Counted from the first letter of the stretch, positions 44,813-53,300 are shown. The stretch: DNA of 64,000 bases from Pseudoneobacillus sp052180215 (GCF_052180215.1 NZ_CP197471.1:2266001-2330000), one strand, 5' to 3'. The notes: generated by a model from the sequence alone, not told the origin. Numbers and translations: made by a program.

Positions 44813-45106
44813 CTTGTTTAGGCTCTTTTCTGAAACTTTGTTGCCTTTTGTAACTAATAATTGGGCTTTTCACAATATAGGGTGTTAAACTCATTTGAAA
44901 ATTAAGAAAAGAGCTGAGCACTCTTATTAAGAGCACCTGTAAAAATCCGGCTTTAGGGATTTTTACGAAAACCACATTCTATACGAAAACAGCTTTGTTT
45001 TATGTCGAAATTTATCAATCTAGTAATTTTTCACACATAGTTAAATATAAATAGAATGGAACGACATTCACTCTCTAATTTTAAAACAGATAAAAGGATG
45101 ATTTCT
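44813..45106. other. Intergenic region upstream of histidine kinase
   Basis: About 300 bp with no convincing gene. A hairpin-like run TAAAAATCCGG ... GGATTTTTA lies near 44938-44966, but it has no obvious gene to serve. The kinase promoter must be here. Confidence 0.45.
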
Positions 45107-45928
45107 ATGAATTGTGAAAATGAATTAAGTTTGGTAGAAAATATATTAGAACAAATCGAATGTAAATTGACTCGCTTTGACCAAGAACTAAAAGATAAAA
45201 AACAATATATAGACCAAACCCTGATAGAGCTGAATAACTGGATGAATACAAATAGTTATCATCAACAGGTTGAAAAATTAGCGGCTGGTATTGTTCATGA
45301 AATTCGAAATCCGTTAACAACCGTTTCTGGATTTCTCCAACTTCTTAAACCTTACTTAAAAGAAAGTGATAAAGAACGATATGCAGATATCGCTATAGAT
45401 GAACTAAAAAGAGCAAATGAAATCATCTCTGAATTTTTAAATGCTTCCAAACCGTCTGAAGATAAAATTGTACCCCTTTCAATCAATCAATTAGTGAAGG
45501 ACATTGCATTTCTTTATGAAGGTGAAGCGCTGCTACATCATATTGAGATAAGTATGGATCTTACAGGGATTAATGATTACGTATTGGCGAATCCAAAGAA
45601 AATAAAACAAGTGATGATTAATCTAGTAAAAAATGCAATAGAGGCCATTATAGAAGGTGATAAAATTTCTAGCGGTACGATCCAACTTATAACAGAGATG
45701 ATAGAGAACAAAGTGCAAATAAGCATTCATGATAATGGCTGTGGAATGAGTAAAACCCTTGCCAAGCAACTATTCCATCCCTTTTATACTACGAAAACAA
45801 ACGGGACGGGTATAGGGTTAAGCATGTGTAAAAAATGGATCGAGGAACACAACGGCACCATTTTAGTGGAAAGTATCGAAGGAACAGGTACCACCTTTCG
45901 AATTCAATTGCCAGTTTATGAAGGATAA
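45107..45928 (+). CDS. Soluble sensor histidine kinase
   Basis: A 273-residue cytoplasmic kinase without membrane segments. Residues about 1-60 form a coiled coil. The H box is LAAGIVHEIRNPLTTVSGFL (phospho-His near residue 69). The N box is INLVKNAIEAI, G1 is IHDNGCGMSK, and G2 is TKTNGTGIGLSMCKKW. It resembles the catalytic part of Bacillus sporulation kinases (KinA-E type), so it may feed the Spo0 phosphorelay; no response regulator is adjacent. ATG 45107 follows AAAAGGATG; longer starts lack a site. Confidence 0.9.
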   Translation: MNCENELSLVENILEQIECKLTRFDQELKDKKQYIDQTLIELNNWMNTNSYHQQVEKLAAGIVHEIRNPLTTVSGFLQLLKPYLKESDKERYADIAIDELKRANEIISEFLNASKPSEDKIVPLSINQLVKDIAFLYEGEALLHHIEISMDLTGINDYVLANPKKIKQVMINLVKNAIEAIIEGDKISSGTIQLITEMIENKVQISIHDNGCGMSKTLAKQLFHPFYTTKTNGTGIGLSMCKKWIEEHNGTILVESIEGTGTTFRIQLPVYEG

Positions 45929-46047
45929 TCGTTCTACAACTCGAAAGGATTCGAAAATTTGTCAAAAAATAATAAAAAGGATTCGACCTTTTTCAGCTAA
46001 AATAATAATAGGAACCATTTTTCCACTTTCGAAAGGAGCACGAGCTC

Positions 46048-46239
46048 ATGGAAAAGAACCAACATAATTATGTATTTTCAACTAATAGCGGAGAGGTTAC
46101 TTCTGAGGAAGATTTTTTTGTGGAAATATTTGAATATAACATGGAGAATTGTTGTGAAGGTTCCCATTATAGGCAGATAAAGAATTTTGATGATCTCATC
46201 TCCCTATTAGAAGAATGGGAAGATGAAAAAGCAAATTAA
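46048..46239 (+). CDS. Small acidic protein, unknown function
   Basis: A 63-residue acidic protein (MEKNQHNYVFSTNSGEVTSE ... NMENCCEGSHYRQIKNFDDL ... EEWEDEKAN). ATG 46048 follows GAAAGGAGCACG, a strong site. One CC pair is present. No membrane segment or known domain. It ends shortly before the hairpin at 46256-46288 and converges with the second HesB-like selenoprotein gene. Confidence 0.65.
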   Translation: MEKNQHNYVFSTNSGEVTSEEDFFVEIFEYNMENCCEGSHYRQIKNFDDLISLLEEWEDEKAN

Positions 46240-46255
46240 ATAGAATAAATTTATT

Positions 46256-46288
46256 AAAAACCGGGTCTTGTAATAAGAACCCGGTTTT
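46256..46288. terminator. Bidirectional terminator between convergent genes
   Basis: AACCGGGT and ACCCGGTT pair, with CTT/AAG inside, around about 6 nt; AAAA on the left and TTTT on the right serve both strands. The right end overlaps the stop codon of the minus-strand selenoprotein gene. Confidence 0.85.
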
Positions 46289-46577
46289 ACATTTTTAACA
46301 ATTTGTATTGACCTTGACCTAAAACATTTTGAATATAATCTAACTTCGTATTTTCGAAATAGACGCTATCATTTGGGTGGATTAGTATTTCTAAGTCATT
46401 AAACTCAAAAACGAGGTCTACAGATAATGGCCGCTCCTCCAGAGACAGCTTTAGTTGTGGCCCCCCTCAACCGATTCCCATGGATAAGCGAATATATAGC
46501 TTTTCATCTAATGTTTCCTTTTCTGATTGAAGTATTTCCTCAAGCTTTTTATAGGCACTTCCTGTTAATTGAAACAT
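46287..46577 (-). CDS. HesB-like selenoprotein with in-frame TGA (Sec37)
   Basis: The minus-strand frame from ATG 46577 (behind GGGGGA) to TAA 46287-46289 has one interruption, TGA at 46467-46469, codon 37. Read with U, the 96-residue protein opens MFQLTGSAYKKLEEILQSEK and continues with LYIRLSMGIGUGGPQLKLSL and EERPLSVDLVFEFND. GUGGPxLxL is the motif of known HesB-like selenoproteins; Cys homologues have C at this point. The frame after TGA (59 codons) remains clearly coding, with a HesB-like beta-rich C-terminus. The hairpin 46430-46449, starting its loop 25 nt after TGA, fits a bacterial SECIS element. Two further HesB-type genes lie at 17693 and 47942. Known members probably have redox or cluster-related roles; the substrate is unknown. 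Confidence 0.9.
46430..46449 (-). promoter_or_regulatory. Candidate bacterial SECIS element 2
   Basis: On the minus strand GCTGTCTC (46449-46442) pairs with GAGCGGC (46436-46430) around the loop TGGAG, with one bulged T and one T-G wobble in the stem. The loop begins 25 nt after the TGA, the same spacing as element 1. A bulged U in the upper stem recalls the E. coli fdhF SECIS. The helix partly encodes the conserved LSLEE residues, so protein-level constraint overlaps. Confidence 0.78.
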
Positions 46578-46689
46578 GTAGATTCCCCCTTCTACTTTCA
46601 GAAAATTTTTAAAAAATTACACCATTCGACAATTAAATATATTATAGTATTTTTAAGGAATAAAACCTAATTTTAAAAAGGGGAAACAA

Positions 46690-47838
46690 ATGAAAAAGCG
46701 TTCTTATATCTACTCTATTCTTTTTATGGCCGGGCTAGTTATCATATCATCTACTATTCTAGTAAAAATGTATCAGGATTCAAAGGAAATCCCCGTTTTT
46801 ACAGCCTCCAACCATGTTTCAAAAGAAGTTTCCTTAAGTGGAAAAGAATTTACTACAAGCATTACATTAGGGGCAATCGGAGATATCTTAATACATGATT
46901 GGGTGTACGAGGATGCCTATACTGGATCAGGCTATAATTTTAAGCCAATGTTTCAATATATGAAGCCATCCTTACAAGGGCCAGACGTGTTGTTAGCCAA
47001 CCAAGAAACCGTATTAGGTGGAGTTGATTTAGGGCTTTCCAGCTACCCTATGTTTAATAGCCCCCAAGAAGTAGGCGATGCTATTATAGATGCTGGCGTT
47101 GATATCGTTTCTACGGCCAATAATCATTCATTGGATAGAGGAGAAAAAGGTATTTTAACCTCTATCCGTTATTACGAAAAAGTAGGATTACCTTATGTCG
47201 GCTTTTTTAAAGATAAGCAGGATCAAAGCACCATAAGAGTCATCCATAAAAATGGTGTAAAAATTGCTTACTTAGCTTATTCTTACGGTACAAATGGAAT
47301 TCCAGTCCCGGAAGGAAAAGATTATTTAGTCAACCTGATTGATCGAAACAAGATGAAAGCGGAGATCCATAAAGCAAGAGACTTAGCTGACGTGGTTGTG
47401 ATGAGTATTCATTGGGGGAATGAATATCAGCGTATCCCAACCGATCAACAACAAGAATTAGGTCAGTTTTTAGTTGATGAAGGTGTTGATATTGTCTTTG
47501 GTCATCATCCTCACGTACTTCAGCCCATGAAAATGCTAAAAACAAAGGATCATCGAAATGCCTTTATCGTTTATTCGCTTGGAAACTTTTTATCTGGACA
47601 AATGTGGGATTATAAAGATATCGGGGGTATGGCTACTATCGATATTCTGAAAAAAGTTAGTCCCGAAGGAACAGAGATCCAACTTTCTAATCCTCAATTT
47701 TTGCCAACCTATGTTTCCAATAAGCACTTAAAGGAATACAGAATTGTTCCTTTAAAGGATGCGGCCCCATTTGGTCTAAAAGATGCAGCGAATAAAAATA
47801 AAGAAATTATGAACCATATGACACAATGGCTCCGTTAA
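46690..47838 (+). CDS. CapA/PgsA-family membrane-anchored metallophosphatase-like protein
   Basis: A 382-residue protein with an N-terminal anchor (residues about 6-24) and an extracellular CapA domain of the calcineurin-like fold. Motifs include GAIGDILIHDWVYE, ANQETVLGG, STANNHSLDRGEKG, MSIHWGNEYQRIPT and FGHHPHVLQPMK. Relatives take part in poly-gamma-glutamate capsule synthesis or act as surface phosphatases; no pgsBC is adjacent, so a capsule role is unproven. The ATG at 46690 follows AAAAAGGGGAAAC. Divergent from the selenoprotein gene. Confidence 0.9.
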   Translation: MKKRSYIYSILFMAGLVIISSTILVKMYQDSKEIPVFTASNHVSKEVSLSGKEFTTSITLGAIGDILIHDWVYEDAYTGSGYNFKPMFQYMKPSLQGPDVLLANQETVLGGVDLGLSSYPMFNSPQEVGDAIIDAGVDIVSTANNHSLDRGEKGILTSIRYYEKVGLPYVGFFKDKQDQSTIRVIHKNGVKIAYLAYSYGTNGIPVPEGKDYLVNLIDRNKMKAEIHKARDLADVVVMSIHWGNEYQRIPTDQQQELGQFLVDEGVDIVFGHHPHVLQPMKMLKTKDHRNAFIVYSLGNFLSGQMWDYKDIGGMATIDILKKVSPEGTEIQLSNPQFLPTYVSNKHLKEYRIVPLKDAAPFGLKDAANKNKEIMNHMTQWLR

Positions 47839-47941
47839 CCAAACGGGGCTTTTTTGATTGAATTCATAAAAGTCCTGTCATTTTTCTTTTTGAACACCCC
47901 TTTGTTATAATGAAGGAAGCAGCTTAGAAAGGGAGATTGAA

Positions 47942-48244
47942 ATGAACATACAAATCACGAATGAAGCAGCAAAATGGTATAAATCTGAAATGCTATTAAA
48001 AGATGGCGATAAAATTCGTTTTTTTGTCCGTTACGGAGGACATAGTACCGTTCATCGAGGATTTTCTTTAGGCGTTGAAAAGGAAGAACCCTTTGATATG
48101 GGGGCATCTGCAACCGTTGAAGGAATCACATTTTTTATTGAGGAAAAGGATCTGTGGTATTTTTCTGACCATGATTTACTAGTCCATTACAATGCGAAGA
48201 TAGATGAGCCTGAATTCGAATTTGAAACCGAGCAGACGCGATAA
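47942..48244 (+). CDS. yneR: HesB/YadR/YfhF family protein (YneR-like), His in place of the usual Cys
   Basis: A 100-residue HesB-family protein: MNIQITNEAAKWYKSEMLL, then FFVRYGGHSTVHRGFSLG, and WYFSDHDLLVHY near the C-terminus. In relatives I recall, GGCST is common at the position of GGHST, so this copy has His where a Cys often stands. Role unknown; possibly iron-sulfur or metal related. Gene order agrees with yneR of B. subtilis. The ATG at 47942 follows AAAGGGAG. Confidence 0.88.
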   Translation: MNIQITNEAAKWYKSEMLLKDGDKIRFFVRYGGHSTVHRGFSLGVEKEEPFDMGASATVEGITFFIEEKDLWYFSDHDLLVHYNAKIDEPEFEFETEQTR

Positions 48245-48379
48245 AGCGTCTGTTTATTTCATTTTATAAAAAATATCTTGAATTCATCATATCTCTCTTG
48301 CATCCTTATCTTTCGACAGATAAAATTAAACATTGAAGCATTAATTTAGAAATTATTTTATTTATATTTAGGTGAATCT

Positions 48380-49441
48380 ATGGAAAATTCAAATGAAGAA
48401 TACATCTTAGACCGGTTAAAGGTAAAAATCTATTTGTTCATCCTTCCCTTCATCATTTTTGCCACTGGTGTAGGTTGGACAATGGATTTAGTAAACACGA
48501 ATGTAGAAATAACCCTTGATTTCTTCTTGTTTCCAATTTTAGATATTTGGTTACTATTTTGTTTTATTTTTCTACTAGTTAAAAAGCATTTACCTAGATT
48601 TATAGAAATCATCTCTTTGGTCTTTGTCACTCTAATTTATTGTATTTGGTTTGCCAATACCATGAGCTTAAACCTAAAGGCAGGTTCTTTAAGTGGCGGT
48701 CTCGGCGAGTTTACCAACTGGGTTCCTCTATTTTTTATTTTTATGTTTTTAATTTTTGATCAGAAAATAGCCCTTTTTATCGCCATGACGGTTTTTACTG
48801 CCACTTTACTTATTGGTCTGGTGATGAGCTTTACCTATCATCATTCGTTTCAAATTCAGACCTATGATTCGTTGATTCAATTTTATCTTTCAAATGCAAC
48901 CTATATTTTCGCGCTTTATTTTTTACAAAGCTTAAAAACAGCATTTATTCAAAAAGAAGCTATCCAGCAGCTAGCCAATACAGATTATCTGACAAAGCTT
49001 CCGAATCGTCGTTATGTGGAAAAAAGCATCCATCAATACATGGATAATGAGGAATCCTTCTCTGTCATCTTATTTGATATAGATTATTTTAAACATATAA
49101 ATGATACATATGGACATGATGTTGGTGATACTGTATTAAAAGAATTTGCTTTTTTATTGAAGGACAATATGAGAGAGAAAGATATTGTAGGACGTTGGGG
49201 TGGCGAAGAATTCATCATCCTTGCAACAGGTTTGAATGGTAAACAAACGGCCGCGTTTTCCGAGAGAATTCGTAAGTTAATTGAAGACTTTCAATTCACA
49301 AACCAAATTAAAGTGACAGCAAGCTTTGGAGTGGCAGAATACAGAGAAAAAGAAAGAGCCAAAGATTTATTAAAACGAGCTGACGTCGCATTATACCTTG
49401 CAAAAGACCGTGGACGGAATAAAGTAGAAATGATCTTATAA
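48380..49441 (+). CDS. Membrane diguanylate cyclase (GGDEF)
   Basis: A 353-residue enzyme that would make cyclic di-GMP. Residues about 1-185 hold five or six membrane helices forming an unclassified sensor. Residues about 195-350 are a GGDEF domain with LTKLPNRRYVEK, FDIDYFKHINDTYGHDVGD, and the active-site GRWGGEEFII near residue 272. No RxxD inhibitory site is obvious upstream of GGEEF. Start codon at 48380 follows AGGTGAATCT. Possible role in motility or biofilm. Confidence 0.92.
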   Translation: MENSNEEYILDRLKVKIYLFILPFIIFATGVGWTMDLVNTNVEITLDFFLFPILDIWLLFCFIFLLVKKHLPRFIEIISLVFVTLIYCIWFANTMSLNLKAGSLSGGLGEFTNWVPLFFIFMFLIFDQKIALFIAMTVFTATLLIGLVMSFTYHHSFQIQTYDSLIQFYLSNATYIFALYFLQSLKTAFIQKEAIQQLANTDYLTKLPNRRYVEKSIHQYMDNEESFSVILFDIDYFKHINDTYGHDVGDTVLKEFAFLLKDNMREKDIVGRWGGEEFIILATGLNGKQTAAFSERIRKLIEDFQFTNQIKVTASFGVAEYREKERAKDLLKRADVALYLAKDRGRNKVEMIL

Positions 49442-49472
49442 AACGAGCACTTATCCAAGTGCTCGTTTTTAC
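49440..49472. terminator. Bidirectional terminator between GGDEF gene and yneQ
   Basis: AAAACGAGCACTT (49440-49452) pairs with AAGTGCTCGTTTT around ATCC. It ends both converging genes. Confidence 0.92.
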
Positions 49473-49474
49473 AT

Positions 49475-49765
49475 TTACCATATATGTTCCATTAAACCTT
49501 CTTCACGAAGAATTTGCTTTTGTTTATCTCCCAGTAAATCAAAATGCGAGTATCCATCTTTACGATGGTGAATCCATGCCTTTTGTAGCTGATATTTTTT
49601 TCCCCATTCAGCTAACTTTTCTAAATCAGAACAGCCTACTTTAGTAACCGTTTTGCATCCAGGAAAACGGTCATCTTGCCAATAATGAGTCAAAAATGCA
49701 ATTTCCCCATTATCAATTTTTCGTTTCCAATCATCTAAATGTTCCTTTTTTAAACCAAAGGCCAT
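49475..49765 (-). CDS. yneQ: YneQ-family protein
   Basis: A 96-residue conserved Bacillus protein (MAFGLKKEHLDDWKRKIDNG ... AFLTHYWQDDRFPGCKTVTK ... WIHHRKDGYSHFDLLGDKQK). Role unknown. Gene order (after yneR, before yneP) fits B. subtilis. It starts 11 bp downstream of the yneP stop (same strand, following it), so the two are likely cotranscribed. Confidence 0.9.
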   Translation of the reverse strand: MAFGLKKEHLDDWKRKIDNGEIAFLTHYWQDDRFPGCKTVTKVGCSDLEKLAEWGKKYQLQKAWIHHRKDGYSHFDLLGDKQKQILREEGLMEHIW

Positions 49766-49776
49766 AGCATTGTCAC

Positions 49777-50196
49777 CTACTTTTTAGCCTTTTCATAAGC
49801 TTGATGCCAATCAGGATAAAGCTTACGAATCACAATTGGGCGAAAACTTTCTTTCTTAACACAAACATGTTTTGAAGTGGCCGTAACGGCTAATTCTCCT
49901 TCATTTGTAAAGATTTCATATCCATAGAGAACTCGAATTCCATCATACTCTTCAATCCATGTATTTACTTTTGCTGTTTCCCCATAACGTAATGGCTTTT
50001 TATAGGATATTTGAATATCAAGGACAGGTGAAATAATCCCATCCTTTTCCATTTCCGCATAGTTAAACCCTAAATCTTGAATTAGTTTTGTTCTCCCTAC
50101 CTCCATCCACACAAGGTAGTTAGCATGATAGACAACTCCCATTTGATCCGTTTCAGCATAACGAACTTCTATCTCCTTTGTTGATACTAGCATCAA
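49777..50196 (-). CDS. yneP: Acyl-CoA thioesterase, YbgC/YneP type
   Basis: A 139-residue hot-dog fold thioesterase. The active-site motif is VRYAETDQMGVVYHANYLVW (Asp near residue 16), followed by a typical beta sheet of the YbgC/4HBT family. It hydrolyses acyl-CoA esters; the natural substrate is unknown. It overlaps the AAA ATPase gene by 4 bp (start inside the previous stop), so translation is coupled. Matches yneP in B. subtilis. Confidence 0.9.
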   Translation of the reverse strand: MMLVSTKEIEVRYAETDQMGVVYHANYLVWMEVGRTKLIQDLGFNYAEMEKDGIISPVLDIQISYKKPLRYGETAKVNTWIEEYDGIRVLYGYEIFTNEGELAVTATSKHVCVKKESFRPIVIRKLYPDWHQAYEKAKK

Positions 50197-52550
50197 AAAT
50201 CTCCCCTTCCTAATTTTCTAATCGCATTTTCTATATCTACTTGCTCAATGTACATTGCAGGTGTAATAAGGTCATCTAGATTTTCATCCATTAATCGTAG
50301 GGCTTGAGCCTGGAAAGCCTCATCCATTAAATTTGTCGCAAAACGGCCATTTCCACTTAAATCTAATTGAGGTAGTGTAGCATGCAAATAATCCTTTGCT
50401 TTTTCTGTTAAATGGTATTGATAACGTTCTCCATATTTCTCCATCATTTCAACTAACTCATCAATGGAGTAATCAGGAAAATGAAAGAATTTTTTAAAAC
50501 GAGAACGGAGACCAGGATTACTTTCTAAAAGCTTTTCCATTTCATTAGGATAGCCTGCTAAAACCACAACAAGATTTTCGTTATGCTTCGTCATTTCATC
50601 CACTAGAGTATCAATCATTTCCTTGCCGAAATCGCCACTCGTTTGACTTAGTAAGGAATAAGCCTCATCAATAAACAAAACACCGCCTAGAGCCTCTCTA
50701 ATCTTTTTCTTTGTTTTAATAGCTGTTTGACCGACATAGCCCGCAACAAAATCTGCTCTACTTGTAATAATTAAATGACCTCTTTTTAAAATTCCACATT
50801 CCTTTAGTAATTCGGCGTAAATGTTGGCAACGGTTGTTTTACCTGTACCTGGATTTCCGCTAAAAATCGAATGAAGCTGAATCGGTACACTAGGTAAACC
50901 ATTTTCTCTTCGAACCTGTTGCATTTTAACATAGGCAATTAGTGATTCTACTTCTTTTTTCACATTTTCTAAACCAATAAGATTCTTTAGTTGCTCATGA
51001 GGATCCTTATTCATTCCTTCACTTTTTACTAAAAAGTCTTCTCGGTCAAGTAGTGTATATTGAAAAAAAGAAGCATGATTGTCAATATTCTTAGACCCCT
51101 TTTGAAAAATAGCCTCCAACACAATATTTTTTACTGTTCGTGCATTTCCAAAGGTTTCGTCTACTTTTTCTTTTTCAATTCGAGAAGCTAATTCCATTTT
51201 CGCTTCACTTGTAAGGATATAATCATTTTCGTCTGCAATGGATTCAGCAATAGAAATTAATTCATCATTTGTGTAGTTTGGAAGATGGATATGGTTTGAT
51301 TGAGGAAAACGGCTTCTTAGTCCAGTATTTGCCTCTAAAAATTGTCGCATTTCTTCCGTGTATCCTGCCAATATAACCGCAAATTTCCCACCATATTCAT
51401 GACCTGTCATTAAAGACACAAGGGTATCGATGGCTGCTTGTCCATAATCACTTCCGGACTGCCCTTCTCTTTTCAAGCTGTAGGCTTCATCAATAAACAA
51501 GACACCACCAACAGCCTTTTTTACGATGGATAGTACATTCTCCTCTGTTTGTCCTACAAATGCCCCAACTAACTGAGAACGATTTGTTTCAATAACTTCC
51601 TCTCTAGGTAAAACACCTAATTCATAGTAAATCTTTGCTAAAAGTCTCGCTAATGTTGTTTTACCTGTACCTGGATTTCCGGTAATAATCATATTTAAAC
51701 TTAATTCATCCTTCGTCTTAAAACCTAGTGAATGACGTAATTTCTGGTATTTTAAGAAAGAATAAAAAGCATTAATCCGTTCCTTTACAGTTTGAAGACC
51801 AATCATATGGTGTAATTGTTCTAGTGCATTTTGATCCTGATTCCTATTAGATTCAGGTTCATCCTCTTTAAACAAAACTTCCCATTCTTCTTTGATTGAT
51901 TGAATGGTTTCCAGATGAAGTTTAATACTCTCATAATGTACGGAAGCATAAAAAACGCCAGAAAATGATTCGCTAAATTCAGTTACTGCTTTAAGGAGAT
52001 TACTTACTTCATCAAACATCTGATTAAAGAGATTCTGGATGGCTTCTAACTTGTTTAGGTAACCATTTTCGTCTTGACGAAGACTCTGTTCATATTGTTT
52101 GTTAATATCATCTAGGGTTTCATCCGCTAACGATAAGAACTCGCGGCAAATCATAATATACTCATCAACCAATTTTTTCTTTGCTGTTCGATTATCCGTT
52201 TCTCTAAAAATAGGGAAATTCAACATTTCTAATCGATCTTCAAAGGTCTTCCATTGATCTTTAAATAAATAATCTTTTGCAAATTGATTTTTAGGATCAA
52301 GGGCAAATGCCTTTTCTAAAAGGGAAGTAATAACAGGTGAATGTCCTGCTTTTTTATTTTTTGCTCTGGCAATTAATGTTAGTAAATAGGAGTAAACCTT
52401 TGGTTCTTCTGTTTCGTCCATATCCTTTAAAACGGAATAGATTTCACTCTCATCCTTTATAAAACCATTTTCATCCATTTCTTGGTCCCATTTGGATATT
52501 AAATGATTTATTTCATTATTTATAGACAATTGTGTTTTTCGCTGATTCAT
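50193..52550 (-). CDS. Double AAA+ ATPase, SpoVK/CbbX-like
   Basis: A 785-residue protein. An N-terminal helical domain of about 240 residues (acidic and coiled-coil rich) is followed by two SpoVK/CbbX-type AAA modules. Module 1 has Walker A GNPGTGKTTLARLL and Walker B VLFIDEAYSLKREGQSG; module 2 has Walker A GNPGTGKTTVANIY and Walker B VLFIDEAYSLLSQTSGD. Each ends with the sensor region LRSRF. SpoVK proper is about 320 residues with one AAA, so this is a fused, larger relative; its target is unknown, and the spore-gene neighbourhood supports a sporulation role. It lies between tlp and yneP. Confidence 0.9.
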   Translation of the reverse strand: MNQRKTQLSINNEINHLISKWDQEMDENGFIKDESEIYSVLKDMDETEEPKVYSYLLTLIARAKNKKAGHSPVITSLLEKAFALDPKNQFAKDYLFKDQWKTFEDRLEMLNFPIFRETDNRTAKKKLVDEYIMICREFLSLADETLDDINKQYEQSLRQDENGYLNKLEAIQNLFNQMFDEVSNLLKAVTEFSESFSGVFYASVHYESIKLHLETIQSIKEEWEVLFKEDEPESNRNQDQNALEQLHHMIGLQTVKERINAFYSFLKYQKLRHSLGFKTKDELSLNMIITGNPGTGKTTLARLLAKIYYELGVLPREEVIETNRSQLVGAFVGQTEENVLSIVKKAVGGVLFIDEAYSLKREGQSGSDYGQAAIDTLVSLMTGHEYGGKFAVILAGYTEEMRQFLEANTGLRSRFPQSNHIHLPNYTNDELISIAESIADENDYILTSEAKMELASRIEKEKVDETFGNARTVKNIVLEAIFQKGSKNIDNHASFFQYTLLDREDFLVKSEGMNKDPHEQLKNLIGLENVKKEVESLIAYVKMQQVRRENGLPSVPIQLHSIFSGNPGTGKTTVANIYAELLKECGILKRGHLIITSRADFVAGYVGQTAIKTKKKIREALGGVLFIDEAYSLLSQTSGDFGKEMIDTLVDEMTKHNENLVVVLAGYPNEMEKLLESNPGLRSRFKKFFHFPDYSIDELVEMMEKYGERYQYHLTEKAKDYLHATLPQLDLSGNGRFATNLMDEAFQAQALRLMDENLDDLITPAMYIEQVDIENAIRKLGRGDF

Positions 52551-52652
52551 ACGATCACTACTTTTTATTTAAATTTTTCCGTTCTATCTTAACATATTTA
52601 GACTAGAACATGAAAAGAGAGAGCTTGTCTTTTAGCTCCCTCGTTACTTTGA

Positions 52653-52892
52653 TTATTCGTATTTGTTTTCCTGTGCATGTGCCTCATCTTTAATCTCTGC
52701 TCGGAATGAATCAATACTTTCACGACGTCGTTCATTTTTTGCTTCGATTTGGGCGCGTTGTGTATCATCATTTGCATATTCTAATGACTTCTCTGCTTCC
52801 TCCATGTTTTGAATCGTATGAAAAATCATGGATTGAAGCTTTTCTACGTTATCAGAACGATCGTCCGGATTTGGCTTATTGTTGTATGTCAT
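52653..52892 (-). CDS. tlp: Thioredoxin-like small acid-soluble spore protein
   Basis: A 79-residue small acid-soluble spore protein of the Tlp family (MTYNNKPNPDDRSDNVEKLQ ... MIFHTIQNMEEAEKSLEYAN ... NERRRESIDSFRAEIKDEAH). Despite the name it has no CxxC. Accumulates in the forespore. ATG 52892 follows GGGAGGAAG; an upstream in-frame codon at 52907 lacks a site. Confidence 0.92.
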   Translation of the reverse strand: MTYNNKPNPDDRSDNVEKLQSMIFHTIQNMEEAEKSLEYANDDTQRAQIEAKNERRRESIDSFRAEIKDEAHAQENKYE

Positions 52893-52974
52893 ATTTCTTC
52901 CTCCCATAAAGATAATGCATTACAGAAGTAGTATGTGAAAAAAATGATTTTATCACACAGATAAATTTTGGAAT

Positions 52975-53213
52975 AAAGAAAAGCGTAAGCACCTTGGTAA
53001 GCCCCGACAAGCAAATGTTCTCTCGCGTAAGAAGTCTGAACTTTGACTTCTTACGCGGGAGGTTATTTGACCAAGGAAGAAGTGATTTTTCTTCTTCCAT
53101 CGAGGGGCTAGGCAGGAAGAAATGAATTGCTTTTCTTCCCAGCTGGAGCTAGACAATTTTCGAGGTCCCAAAAAGTTATGCTTTCTTACCAAATAAGAAA
53201 AGCGTTGCGCCAG
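52975..53213. repeat. Dispersed intergenic repeat with nested hairpins (Bacillus type)
   Basis: The sequence AAAGCGTAAGCACCTTGGTAA then GCCCCGACAAG, later GAGGGGCTAGG and GCTGGAGCTAGACAA, is the pattern of a repeat scattered between genes in Bacillus genomes. Internal hairpins are clear. Two arms near 53022-53063 (ending GTAAGAAGTC and starting GACTTCTTAC) form a 17-bp stem with one wobble; GAAGAAG/CTTCTTC and GGAAGAA/TTCTTCC form two more. AGCCCC pairs with GGGGCT and CCTTGGT with ACCAAGG at long range. Its function is unknown; it may be a mobile, non-autonomous element or an RNA. Confidence 0.62.
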
Positions 53214-53252
53214 TTATAATAAAAGAACAATGCACCCGCTAACTATTTGATA

Positions 53253-53290
53253 AAAAAACCTCACTAGACAATGGCTAGTGAGGTTTGAGT
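53253..53290 (-). terminator. Terminator after sspN
   Basis: On the minus strand AACCTCACTAG pairs with CTAGTGAGGTT around CCATTGT, followed by TTTTTT. It lies past the sspN stop. Confidence 0.9.
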
Positions 53291-53300
53291 CATGTAATAA

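Larger units (their letters stand above)
52893..53300. other. Intergenic region with dispersed Bacillus repeat and sspN terminator
   Basis: About 400 bp between tlp and sspN. It holds a structured repeat (52975-53213) and a terminator (53253-53290), both listed separately. Open frames in the repeat lack ribosome binding sites and are not listed. Confidence 0.6.

Noticed and set aside
44718..44975. Open frame on the minus strand after plsY
   Set aside because: It overlaps the plsY 3' end and its terminator and has no ribosome binding site.
52876..53192. Two minus-strand open frames in the intergenic repeat
   Set aside because: They lie within a hairpin-rich dispersed repeat, lack ribosome binding sites and encode low-complexity, Cys/Phe-rich sequence.
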